DNA of 64,000 nt, taken from the NCBI RefSeq assembly GCF_000142805.1, contig NC_013079.1, forward strand, positions 1-64,000. The letters run 5' to 3'. Position 1 is the first letter of the stretch, and each line of letters begins with the position of its first letter. A program made the position numbers and the translations under genes. The notes below the pieces were generated by a model that ran no database searches, was not told where the DNA came from, and worked only from the letters and a program-made list of their open reading frames with translations. This DNA is from Lachancea thermotolerans CBS 6340. Lineage: Eukaryota > Ascomycota > Saccharomycetes > Saccharomycetales > Saccharomycetaceae. This document shows, one piece after another, positions 1 to 10,538 of the stretch.

Positions 1-904
1 ACTTGGAAGAAGAAAATAAGAGGCGACAAAGATTGATCGAAGAGAGACGTTTCCTGGACAAGGAGCTCAAGAAACAGAAGTCTAAGGCTGTACAAGCACA
101 ATCTAAAGTTAAGACACGAGTCATTAAGTCGGGGTCAGATAGAGATAAACTAAGCTGTAATAATAAGGAACAAAGAGCTCAGAAGGGAGTTATGGGTCTA
201 GCTAATCAACTTTCTGATAAAGTTGAGCACCTCAATGATAATTTAGTGGATATTATTCCTGGCATATCTCAAATATCTTTCGAATTCGATGGTCTTCCTG
301 CGTTAAGCTCCCTTTTAGGGGTAACTGTAACTGAAGTATCGAAATCATACGAAAAGCAAATATTTGCCAATATATCTCTTACGCTGACAAAAGGTGAAAG
401 ATTGATTATCCACGGGCCTAATGGTTCTGGCAAAACTACTTTAAATCGAATTCTTATGGGTCATACTAAGCCAGACCACGGGACAGTTTCTATAAGCGGG
501 AATGCAGTTGTTGGGTACTTGGACCAGGAACAGGAAAACCTCCCCCTGGAAAAGTATCCGATTGAGTTGTTAGAAGAAAATACCAAAATTTGTGCATCAA
601 GGCAGACAGCAATTCGTAATTTACGTGATTTTGGGATTTATGAATGCACGACCTAAAGAGTCCCCTAAAAAATCTGAGTGTCGGGTGCCGACGTAAATCA
701 CAGCTTTGTCAGATTATTATGAGAAAATGCTCTATGCTTGTTCTAGATGTGCCTACCAACCACATTGATTTCCCAAGTTTAGAAGTTATTGAAGATGCCT
801 TATTGAAATTTCCGGGTATCATTATTGCCACTACACATGACAGATACTTTACGAAAAAGGTCGCCACCAGAGTCATAGACTTTTTAAACTACAGTTCAGA
901 ATGA
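1..904 (+). pseudogene. Bacterial-type ABC-F ATPase remnant (5' end outside window)
   Basis: The visible part is the inter-domain linker and second ATPase domain of an ABC-F protein, a soluble twin-ATPase family that acts on the ribosome. A charged helical linker (about codons 1-65) is followed by Walker A GPNGSGKTT near base 420 and the YLDQEQENL segment near base 520. The frame breaks near base 645, where one base appears to be missing after IYE. It resumes with LSVGCRRK (signature normally LSGGERRK), LVLDVPTNHID (Walker B, with the catalytic Glu replaced by Val) and ATTHDRYF. YLDQEQENL and the spacing resemble bacterial ABC-F proteins more than yeast GCN20, ARB1 or NEW1, so bacterial acquisition is likely but inferred. 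The degraded signature and lost catalytic Glu argue that it is dead even without the frameshift. No start codon is visible; the reading frame runs off the left edge. Confidence 0.8.
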
Positions 905-1451
905 AACAGAACACTGGTTTAAGGCTTTATGTTGTATTGTAGTCCGATTGCTGGCGTGTAATGGTGCTAAGTTACATAATGCCACATTTGTACATACAAA
1001 TGTGGGACTCGGCGACTCGTGGCCATAGGAAGAGCCCAACTAAGTTTCAGCGAAAGATCTGCAATTATGGTTAGAGGTTGTTAACTGGCCTTAATGAGCC
1101 AGGAATAATGAAGACTAATGCCACGGGTACAGTTCTTTATTCACAAGAAAACGATATTAATGTTTGGCTTCAATGATATTACCAATAGATGCGGCCTACT
1201 AATAACTATGCCCTCTATCTTGAGGGGGGCATCTCAACCTTTTGTCATTCATAAGTTCTTGCTCGGCCCAATCTCTCTCTTCCAAGTACATTTACCTAAA
1301 ATAGCGACCAAGATTCATGATCCAATATTGCTGTTGAGCCTTTTCTCAAGTTCGAAAGAAAACGGAATATTTTTAAATAGCTTGATTACTCTCAACATAT
1401 TATATTCTCCGGAATCTCAAAACATACCAAACAGACTAAAAAAAAAACGAG
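905..1451. other. Intergenic stretch, nothing identified
   Basis: Lies between the 3' end of the ABC-F remnant and the 3' end of the mannosyltransferase gene. A plus-strand open frame of 120 codons starts with ATG at 1118, but it shows no recognisable family, has irregular composition and overlaps the 3' end of the mannosyltransferase on the other strand. I treat it as chance. Confidence 0.5.
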
Positions 1452-3206
1452 TCAATCAGCGTTCCAAGCACTTATTATGAACTTAATATTACTAATCTCG
1501 TTTTGATGAAAATGAATGGTTTTACCCTCACTATCAAGTTTGCGGTTGTACGCACACCACGCGTACCCGGCACACCCCAATCGTGTACATTTTTGAAAAC
1601 CACTTCTAACCCCTTTGATTTTTTGGAGGATTGAAATTTCAGATCTTGGTGGAATAATAGCACCATTGGCATTGATAGGCGACTCGTAAAAGTCTTTAAG
1701 TTTTTTAGCAGAATCGTATTTTTGTCTGAGGAACTTTTGCTTGGAAAAGTCCATGTCCCAAGACGGAATCTTACAATTTCGGGCCCCGCCGTTTAACCAG
1801 AGAAGCCGCAAATCTCTACTAAAATGAGCAGGTTGAGTTGAACAAATATAGTCCAAGTTATCGTCTGCGTCCTGATTTAAAACACCTAGAGCGCCAGCAG
1901 GATATGCGTTAAACCTGTACCTGTCATTTCCTGAAATAGATTGGCCCAACCAAAAAAACTCTTTATCTCAGTAAAAAGGTTGGTTAGTCTCCTTCCATAA
2001 TTGCAGGCAAGTTGAAATTAGTAATCCGGACAAGTGATCTCCTCTCTTTAAAATAACCAGCCCACTCTCCATAATGTGCTTGTGACCAAACTCAAAAAAC
2101 ATTTTCTGCTCTACAGCGTCCAGGGGACGCTGTAATTCAAATAGAGAATACTCATTTTCCAGTGGAAAGAGCTTTTGGTAAAATTTCAAATCTTTTTTTT
2201 TGATATATTCATCAATCATTCTGTCTTTAAAAAAAAGAGCTCCTGTGTCCTTGTATTCCGTGGCATCGAGAAACAATTCCGGTTCCACAAAGGGAACCGA
2301 ATCACAATCCATCAAAATCATTTCTTCGAAGGAATTAAACAGAGATGCTATCCACTTGTTTGAGAATCTTTGGAACAAGTGTGACGAGGAGCTGTTCAGT
2401 GTTTTTTCAGCGTTAACAAACCAGATATCTTGAGGGTTACCAATGCTGTGAAACTGATTTTCTATCTCGAGATTAAAATCACCCCTCCCAACTTTGATGA
2501 TATCTTGCATAGCGGCTTTGGGAACATCTCCCTTATGCACCAGTTGAATTGGCAGTTTATTCCCAATTGCTCTTAGTACTTTGAGAAGCCTTTTGACGTC
2601 GCCCACGCCATTCTCTCCTAAACTTATCACAATGCCCCTCCCCTTCATGGACTCCTTAAGGTGCCTCCAGAAAGACCATTTTGAAGCTCTATGCATCCTT
2701 GAAGCTGTTCCTTCACTTCCCAAATCTTCGTGTTGCTCTGGAAACCCTTCAATTAATAACCCATTCCACCTTTGAAATGTGGGAAAGTCGCCTGTGAAGA
2801 TAGGAAATAATTTTTTTTCAACCTTTTCAATATCCAAATCACCATATGGCGCTGATTTGTAGATAAAACACTGACTGAATATTCTTAAGTGACGAATTGA
2901 ATCGATAATGTGCTTGCGAGAGATAAAAGAAGTCTTTTCATCCCCAAAACTCCGAATGCTCCATTGGCTGTCATGCAGAGAAAGCAGCCGGAAATATTCA
3001 GCGCATGCGCTATAGTCCAGTGTAGTTGCGAGATCCCTGTTTTTTAACCTTTTGTGAAGAGTCTGGATTATCATCTCGGATGATTGACGTGATAGCCACT
3101 CCCGGCCTAAGTGTCCGAAATAGAAAGCCACAACGGCCAAAACACTCAGCAAAAAAAGCTTTTTAGAGCGTCTTATTGAAAGTTTATTCCTGGCTAAGGC
3201 AAGCAT
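1452..3206 (-). pseudogene. MNN1/MNT-family alpha-1,3-mannosyltransferase with one in-frame stop
   Basis: Type II Golgi glycosyltransferase of the MNN1/MNT2/MNT3/MNT4 family, which adds terminal alpha-1,3-mannose to N- and O-linked glycans. I start it at the ATG at 3206 because this gives a short basic tail followed by a signal anchor (about residues 19-35, LFLLSVLAVVAFYFG); the frame is open further upstream but has no ATG. The nucleotide-sugar region contains MDCDSVPFVEPELF with the metal-binding DxD-type DCD, and the C-terminal half has the family's DKEFFWLG and YPAGALG segments. A TGA at 1968-1970 interrupts QPFY and DKEFFWLG in the same frame; family alignment suggests a glycine GGA changed to TGA. 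About 584 codons in total, close to MNT4 length. The rest is open, so the inactivation looks recent, or the stop could be an error or a polymorphism. Confidence 0.85.
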
Positions 3207-3547
3207 GAGGTTACTGTATGTTACACTGCCAGATTTTCTGGGAAGCAGGTTGTTTATCCCAAAATAGGCACGGTGCAAGGTTGTAAAGCTCAGATATAAT
3301 CTTAATTTCGGCGTATTGGAGCCTTGCTTATATCCATCATTCACCTAGAGACAAACACAGTAAAGACCGTCATGGTGTTGAGTTTTATATAAGCCCGGAG
3401 TTTCTTGAGCATATATCCCTTAAAGATATTTAAGCTAAATCTTATTGAAAAATTTTCTGATCGTTTAACGTGATATTTACCTAAGGATACCGGCTTGGCA
3501 TCCTGGAAATTATTTTTAGCCCGCTGCAAAAAAAAGTGGCTAATTGG

Positions 3548-3788
3548 GCGAGTCTGGGTCGTTGGTCGAAAAGTTACCAAGTCCGCTGGATAGGTATTCC
3601 ATAACAACGTCAGTGAATTACTTCGTGGATGATGGTACTAAATATCTTCCCGTAATGCCTTAAGTTCAAGATTTTGGTTTTGTGAACTTAGGAAATAATC
3701 TGGATCTATACAAAAGTCCTAGGTGTAGATTAAGCTTGACTGTGAGGTGAGAGCTGCTGTAGTGATACCACTCATTATTGTCTCTAAG
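3548..3788. repeat. Diverged direct repeat, copy A
   Basis: Aligns with 4620-4861 in the same orientation at a nearly constant offset of 1,072 bases. Shared blocks include the opening GCGAGTCTGG..TC.TTGGTCGAAA and a 22-base identical block at 3626-3647 (copy B 4698-4719), which begins TGGATGATGGTAC. Similarity is patchy outside these blocks, as expected of an old duplication. What it originally encoded is unknown; on the minus strand copy A overlaps the end of an 88-codon open frame. Confidence 0.7.
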
Positions 3789-4619
3789 TTATTATAATCT
3801 GATGGTGGCCAACTCATCGAATAAGCGCTGACAGTTTTAAGTGCTTTTTGAGTTCTCAAACCCACATAAATGTCGTTGTGAGTACCGGTCATTGGACGTT
3901 TCATGAAGAAGCCAAGATAAATGAGATCAAACAGCATAGGCCACATATATATCTGATACCGTACTTCCGTGGGTAACCTGTTCATACAGAAAAAAGGACT
4001 CTTTTGAGAAATTTATTGTTTAGTCAGTAGAAGCTGCAACTTTGTTTGTTTCTCTTCCCCCAGTTACCAGTAGGTGATGACGTGTCGTTAGGGAGCACTT
4101 GAACAACGATTTAGCGGACCACACGTAACATATGCTATACATCGCATCCGTTAAGTGACTATTACTAAATTGAATACAGGTCTCTTGGAGTAATTGTTGT
4201 GCTCTAAATTTTTGTGCCTTGGGATTGAAGATGAGAATTTTATAATGTGATTATCATCTTCATGACGGGGTACGGCAGAATTAGTTTAGGAATACACTTA
4301 CGATACGAGGTTCCTCTTAATTTTTGCTATTAATTTTGTTAGTTTGAAATCGTGCCAGTGGCCCATACATTGCTAATGGTTCCGTGCCAATGCAACTCGT
4401 TAATCGCTTAAGCACTTTTATATTTTGAATGTGTTTCCGAACTAGCCGAGGCTCGTTTACATAAATCCTTGCTTCCACAACTCCATGATTATGTAATACA
4501 GATTTGTACAGCTTCGGACGTATCTTTCCAAGGAGTTACTCGTTTGGATTCGAAAGTTCTCTTTCTTTTTTTCTTTGGAAGTCTTCGGAAATTGTGTTAT
4601 GGAGAGTAAAGCTATTGAG

Positions 4620-4861
4620 GCGAGTCTGGATCATTGGTCGAAAGCGTCTCAAATTCCTTGGCTAGGCTTCCCATTATGATCTAAGTAAGCTACTTCTTGG
4701 ATGATGGTACTAAATATCTCCCCCGTCTTTCTTCAGTCCAAGATTCATGCCTTGCAAACCAAAGAAATCATCCGGATTTATACACAATTTCTGGGACGTG
4801 GCTGAGTCTTAATTATAAGGTGATAATCGTACTGGTGGTACCACACCTTACCTTCTCCAAG
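4620..4861. repeat. Diverged direct repeat, copy B
   Basis: Second copy of the segment at 3548-3788. It carries the same opening block and the 22-base identical block at 4698-4719. Translated on the minus strand, both copies give a related peptide with YLVPSS and, further on, STNDPDSP, each broken by stops, which hints at a decayed coding sequence on that strand. No family recognised. Confidence 0.65.
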
Positions 4862-6324
4862 CCACTGTGGCCTGATCTGGACTATGAATAGTCAATGTGA
4901 ACCTTCTATGTGACTTAGTTGGGTATCCGTCGTATTTATGATATGTCCATGTGTCATATCATTTCATACCAATGTGTTATTATGCAACTTGGCACTATCA
5001 CACACCAACGAACCGATCACAATCTGACAAAGTTAATATATTAGAAAGGGTTCAAGACGAAGTCCTTAAAGTTTAGTGTATTAAGAACATTTGTGAAAAC
5101 AAATTACTCCCTTTATTGGTGGTATTATTATGACTGCCTTTTCATCATGCACATGAGGGGTCCAAAAGAAACTCCATGTGCTTTACAAAGGTGATTGTTT
5201 TTTTCTTGAGTCTTTATTACTGTTTATATTTTCAAGTTTTGCTCAGTGTTTACGATTACATATGTCTATCACTTCGTGACGGGGAATCAGGGGTGTAACA
5301 TAGAAGAGAAATTATTTTAACACAAGTAATAAAGACCACAACATAAAGATATAAGATATTCTTCGAGAACACTTTATTTAATCTCCAAGTTCTGCAGGTT
5401 ACGCAAGAATTTTGTAGCGGTTAAGACTTTGAAATTTTTGCAGTGCTTCTCAAAAATGTTTCTTGGGAGGTCAATATAAAAGTTAGCCAGTCGGAAATAT
5501 AAAAGATACTTTTCGATTTATTGCACAATAAGCGGCACGACTCAAAAAAAACACCATAGGCATCGAAAGATATGTCTATGGACAAAGGTGCGGGGACAGA
5601 TTGGTACAGTTCGACGTGTCATTCATAAACCAATCTTTGCTAAAATCAAGGTCTCACCCCATTGCGCAGGAAGCAGCTGTCTTAAGGTTCTAGTCTCCAC
5701 TCTGCCGTTAGTCGCTTATCAGCAGCAACATCTCGGGTTAGCATCCCACCCCCGATTTCAACTAAACAGGCAGTAAGAATTTTTTTACTTTATCGTGAAA
5801 ACCGAATACAGCACCCCCGTACCCCTTCCCGTTCCTTCGACGAGTATTCTCAGTTGGCGTGGAGATAAAGATTCTATGACCCAGCTTTTGAATTTGATTT
5901 AACGTGCCGAGAGCTATAAAGGAATGGGATTTTTTGAGCTATCGAATGTTGAGATTGTTATAAGCAACAGACGCGTTTGTGAGGGCGCAATGTTTAACCT
6001 TCAAAACATGAAACTCCAGATTGTTCTACTGTCTGGCATAAAAAGCGAACCGTTGTGAACTTAACCTATAATAAAAATAGATAAAGCTAACAACGACATT
6101 AGTTCTGATCAGAGCACTACACTTCCCGCTTGACACTTTTAGGGTGATCTTAAAGGTCCTTTTCTAAACTTTTGTTGCTTGCGGAATTCTTTCAGGATGT
6201 TCTCTGGCGCTCGGTTTCCGATATTTTATTTATGAGCGATTCACACGGCTCTTGTCTTGGTGACCAACTAACATCAGTTGTTGAAAACCATAAATTTTGC
6301 TAGTTGCCTTTCCTAAGTTCGAGA

Positions 6325-6332
6325 TATATAAA
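6325..6332 (+). promoter_or_regulatory. TATA box of the IRC7 remnant
   Basis: TATATAAA lies 70 bases upstream of the remnant's ATG at 6402, a normal yeast spacing. It indicates that the gene once had a functional yeast promoter. Confidence 0.5.
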
Positions 6333-6401
6333 CGAGCGTAAACTTCATAGCTCTCAACGAGTTTATGGGAGCGCCGTTTTGAACCTAGGGCAACAGTGAA
6401 A

Positions 6402-7578
6402 ATGCCAGATCATTCAGAGCTGTCTTCGCTTAATACAGCGACCCAGGTATGTGTGATCGGCCACAATCCGGACAAACAAACTGGTTTATGTTAATTCTCC
6501 CCTGTACAAAGGATCAACCATTATTCATAAGACCCTTGATGACTTTGAGAATAGGAGAGGTCGAATTTTTCATAGGGCGGCTGGCTCTCTAACCATTACG
6601 AATTAAAAAAACGCTTGGATCCACATGACGGGAGCGACGAGAACCGCGTTATCTCCTTCGGGGCTGGGAACAATTTCTTTGGCGCTAATGAGCGTTGTTA
6701 AATCAGGTTATCATATCCTGGCTCCTGATAGTGTCTATGGTCCTCCTCGCAGATTATATAATGGGATGTTGGCAAGGCTTGGTGTTTAAACAGAACACTA
6801 TGATCTACGTTGGGGGCTAGCCTTAGAGGTGTTGATAAAACCAAATATTACTGTCCTTTTCATTGAAAGTCTGGGACCAGGAACTATGGAAGTTCAGGTT
6901 ACGCCAGCTTTAGTTGCAGTTGCAAAAATCCACGAGCTAAGAACTATTCTCGACTATACTTAGGCAATCCCAATTTTTTTAAGGCTCATGGCTTTGGTAT
7001 TGACATTTCAATAGTCTGGAACAAAGTACCATGGTGGGCACTCTGACATCCTAATTGGTATGCTGCCAGGGGTTGAAGATTGTCTGTAAGCCTTGCGAGG
7101 AATGAGGACTTAACATTTACGTTTAAAAGAGGTAGAGCAAAAAGCTCACAGTCCTGCCTCTTGGCTTAAAAACCGAACAGAAGTTGAAAAGGCTCTTCAG
7201 CTTGCTTTCAAAGAGGGCCCAGGGTACAGTTGGTGGTTACGTGGCTACAAAGACCCTTCTGGGCTCTTTTATGTGATTGTCGGAGATGGCTTTACTAGAG
7301 AAAGTCTCGAACGTATGCTGGAAAATATGGGCATTTTTAAACTTAGCTATTCATGGGTAGGTTAAAAATCTCTGATTATTCTTTTAAACCCAGCGTCGCA
7401 TAGAACCGCAGTGAAGTGGTCTTCCTGGGGCTCTTTATTTTGCTTTAAAGTCGAAATAGAAGACATTGAGGATATGAAAAATGATTTTGACTTGGGTTTT
7501 AAACGCTTGGTGACAAAAGGAAAACCATACAATCTTATTGATGCAAACTGGTGCCAGTTTCAGGGAAAAAAAGAATAG
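6402..7578 (+). pseudogene. IRC7: Decayed IRC7 (bacterial-type cystathionine/cysteine-conjugate beta-lyase)
   Basis: PLP-dependent beta-lyase of the Cys/Met metabolism family; yeast IRC7 releases sulfide and volatile thiols from cysteine and its conjugates and is thought to derive from a bacterial metC. Translation in shifting frames matches IRC7 end to end: an N-terminal VIGHNPDKQTGF, then PLYKGSTII, SPSGLGTISLAL, GTMEVQ, TKYHGGHSDILIG, MLPGVEDC, ALRGMRT, HLRLKEVEQKA, DPSGLFYVIVGDGFTRESL, YSWVG and IEDIEDMKNDFDLGF. The PLP-binding lysine is kept in the TKY motif. There are at least six in-frame stops, frame changes, and a clean in-frame loss of about 20 codons between HSDILIG and MLPGVEDC. 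The span (about 392 codons) is close to full-length IRC7 (400 residues), so the copy was once complete. Assignment relies on my recall of the family sequence. Confidence 0.85.
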
Positions 7579-9794
7579 AACTACCTTCAGTCCAAAGGTT
7601 GTGGTGCCTAAAGGGGCGGCCCTTTAAGTAACCTTTCCTTTCTCAGATTGATCAATACAAGCTAAAAGCTTTATGTGTAGAAGCACACGTCACTTGAACT
7701 TGTGGACGCAGTTTTGAGACCCTTTTTTAGGTTTCAAGCATTTGGAACCAATACAGTGTTAAAGCTGTATCAGTGAATTTCCCTTACTTTATTTTACATT
7801 AATATGAAAGATGATCAACAGAAGCGTAACCGAAAACATACCTGTAAAGTCTAAAAATGATTCTCAACCGTGAGATCTTGAACAGTGCTAGCCAAGTACA
7901 TAGAATTATTTTAATGGAAGCTGTACAAAAACTCTCTAATCAACATTTTGCGTACACAAAAAACCTTTTTTGGAACGGGAACTACGACATTCCTTCCCCC
8001 CTCTAGGCCTTAGTCCATGGAACGTAAGGTCAACGGGTCACGTTAAAGACCATAAGGGCTGTTGATGAACACTCCAGAGAAACCCTACAAGACTTTCTTC
8101 GACTTAATTAATTCTTGTCGATTTAAACCTTTCGCTGTCATGAATAATAATATATGTCGATAAAGTACATGTTATTATCAATAGAATTGGCATTTCATTT
8201 CTCAGTAAAGATGAAAATAACCTAATGCATAACATATCCGATCTTTGATGGAATGGTTTTACGGAGGATGCCTCTTAGCAGAAAAGATCAGGGGAAATGG
8301 GAACCCGCTAGTGTTTGTCAACTAAAGATAATGAAATAGTTAGTAAAAGTCATGTTTAGAAGAATACTGCCAATTCTAATGTTCTAAAGGCTTGAGATAC
8401 TTAACCTTTATTGCAAATCTAATGTGAAGTTTGTCCGCATGAGAAGACAATATTTTCTTGCCTATTGGCTCAACACGCAAATAGTCTCAATCAACTGTTG
8501 TTGAAAAAGGAAAGGCCTACTAAGTCTGGAAGTAGCACGGCAAGCGCTAAATGTATCTCTATGAAATTTACTACAAACTAGTACTTGAGTTCATATCTAG
8601 CTTCGCTTCTGGCTCTCACAGCTCGCTGTTCAAAGATGTGTTTTCACTAAGCTTTCCAGGATAAAGATATATATTTACAGAGACGTCAACTTTTGCGCTA
8701 GAGTGCCTAGAGAAAAGACTCTTCCTCCTTCGAATGGTATGTGTCAGATTTCGCCCACAACTCACTCTCATTCTACTGGAAGCAATAAGTCCTAAGGACT
8801 CAGGGGCTATTACAGGCGCTATGTGAGGAACTTAGCCATGCATAATGGCATAATTAGAAGTGAGTGGCACATAAATAGCACATCAACCGTGATGACCCAA
8901 TGGAAATTGAATGTAATCATTTGGGGTCCTGGCTTGACAAATAAATACCGCTTCTCTATATTTTTTTCACTAGCCTTGGAATTCGTCAAACATTTTCAAA
9001 CTACAGAAGCTGGCCGGTGCTTTTCTATCAGTAAGTGGGTACTTGAGAATTGACTCTAGCTTGCTAGAAAGAAGTAAAGACAAACCATGACAATTCTAAA
9101 TTGAATAAAATGCTTTGGTTAGGTTTCAAATTTGAGAAGTTGAAGAAATTATATTTGTAGCGTGGATCAACAATGGCAAAGGTTTCAACTATTCCGAAGA
9201 TGCCTCAGATCCGTCAATGCTAAGGTTTTAACCCGATCGTTCTATAGCATTTTAGTCCAGCAACTCGAGTGACAGTTTTGAAAACTAATAGGAACAAGTA
9301 TACATGCTTTTTGAATTGTCACGTCTCCAACATGCACATATCCTAATTTGTTAACAAGCTCATCTTATCATCTTCACTATCTGGCCCTCCTTCTAACACA
9401 AATAATCATTTGTTTGAGTCGGCAAAACTGATACCAGGTTCCCACAGTCAGTTTGCTAAAATTCCTATTTCACGGCTGAAAAGTTGGACTCCTTGGATTC
9501 GTTCTCGATGCTGTTTAAAATGTGCAGCATTAATAGTGACTTCAAACCACAGATATAGTACACAACTACTAGACTATATAAGAGAGAAGCGCAAGATATT
9601 AAGGGACATGTTCCTACATTACGAAAACACGCAAATATAAACACATGACTAGTTCAACTGCCTGAAAATTGAGACAAAAAGCAAAATGGAATACTAAATC
9701 AGGAAGTGAACATATGCATGTCAACTTGAAAAAGGATAAGGCTAAAGCTTAATTCATAGTTTAAAAATTCATATTCTATCAATCCATTAATCAC
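7579..9794. other. Non-coding stretch, nothing identified
   Basis: About 2.2 kb with only short open frames. The longest (76 codons at 8823-9053 and at 9410-9640) match no family I recognise. Gene scraps decayed beyond recognition are plausible given the neighbours. Confidence 0.4.
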
Positions 9795-10538
9795 TTATTG
9801 AACGTGATCTTTCTTCACATCCTTTGACTCTTTGACTTCATTTCTTATAGCGGCGAGCTTTTTGTTCTGTTTTCCCTCAAGAAAATTGCCCGCTTTTAGC
9901 CACAGTTCAAAAGACTTCCGAATATCTTGCCATTCCGTGTCAATAATGGAAAACCATTGTGTGTCTCTACTGCGACCTTTATAAACAGCCGCGTTACGGA
10001 ATGTCCCTTCAAAAGTAAAACCTAATCTTAACGCACAATTTCTAGAAGGAGCGTTTAAACTATCGCACTTCCATTCACACCTTCTATAGCCAAGGCCATC
10101 GAAAACATGTTTCATTAATAAGAACTGCGCTTCAGTCGAGGCCGTGGTTTTTTGTAGCTTAGGCGAGAACATAACAAATCCTATTTCAATAGTTCCATTT
10201 GAGACGTCAGCTCTCATTAGAGATAAGCTCCCTAATGCTCTGTTGCCTTCTTTCGAAATTACAGCGTAGTGAACAGTCTCCTGGTCTTGCTCGAACTTAG
10301 TTGCGATTTTTTTATATTCTGGATAATCCTTGAAGGGCCCAACAGGTAGATACGTCCACATACGGTCATCTTTCGCGTTTGAAAAGGCCTGAAATAGTTG
10401 CAAGCCATGATTTTGAACGTTCAAAGGCTCAAGTCGACAATAGTTGCCTTCAAATACAGTTCTATGAGGTCCTTCACGACCCGCCCAGTTTGGCAGCGGA
10501 TCTCCGATTTCTTGGCCGTACAGATTTTGTGCGACCAT
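9795..10538 (-). CDS. GNAT-family N-acetyltransferase (RimJ/RimL type)
   Basis: Intact 247-residue protein starting at the ATG at 10538. The fold is that of acetyl-CoA-dependent GNAT enzymes of the RimJ/RimL subfamily, which acetylate amino groups of proteins or small molecules. Visible signatures are FEGNYCRLEPL at the N-terminus, the central strand ALGSLSLMRADVSNGTIEIGFVMFSP, and the C-terminal motif with LNAPSRNCALRLGFTFEGTFR, where the Asn/Ser and LGF..EG.FR pattern is typical. The C-terminal tail (from about residue 220) is lysine-rich and probably disordered. It resembles the uncharacterised subtelomeric yeast protein YIR042C in type, and bacterial enzymes of this subfamily, so bacterial ancestry is possible but unproven. 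It stands alone between gene remnants, with no operon-like partner. Substrate unknown. Confidence 0.8.
   Translation of the reverse strand: MVAQNLYGQEIGDPLPNWAGREGPHRTVFEGNYCRLEPLNVQNHGLQLFQAFSNAKDDRMWTYLPVGPFKDYPEYKKIATKFEQDQETVHYAVISKEGNRALGSLSLMRADVSNGTIEIGFVMFSPKLQKTTASTEAQFLLMKHVFDGLGYRRCEWKCDSLNAPSRNCALRLGFTFEGTFRNAAVYKGRSRDTQWFSIIDTEWQDIRKSFELWLKAGNFLEGKQNKKLAAIRNEVKESKDVKKDHVQ

Larger units (their letters stand above)
3207..6401. other. Long non-coding stretch with an old duplicated segment
   Basis: About 3.2 kb separates the mannosyltransferase start from the IRC7 remnant. It contains two diverged copies of a roughly 240-bp sequence (listed separately) and otherwise only short open frames. 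An 88-codon minus-strand frame (ATG at 3985, ending 3719) overlaps the first repeat copy and could be a gene scrap, but I recognise no family. I see no tRNA gene and no element with paired terminal repeats. Confidence 0.5.

Noticed and set aside
1118-1480. 120-codon plus-strand frame
   Set aside because: No family signature; overlaps the 3' end of the mannosyltransferase on the opposite strand.
1968-1970. Intron as explanation for the stop in the mannosyltransferase
   Set aside because: No donor, branch or acceptor signal nearby, and conserved residues directly flank the stop on both sides.
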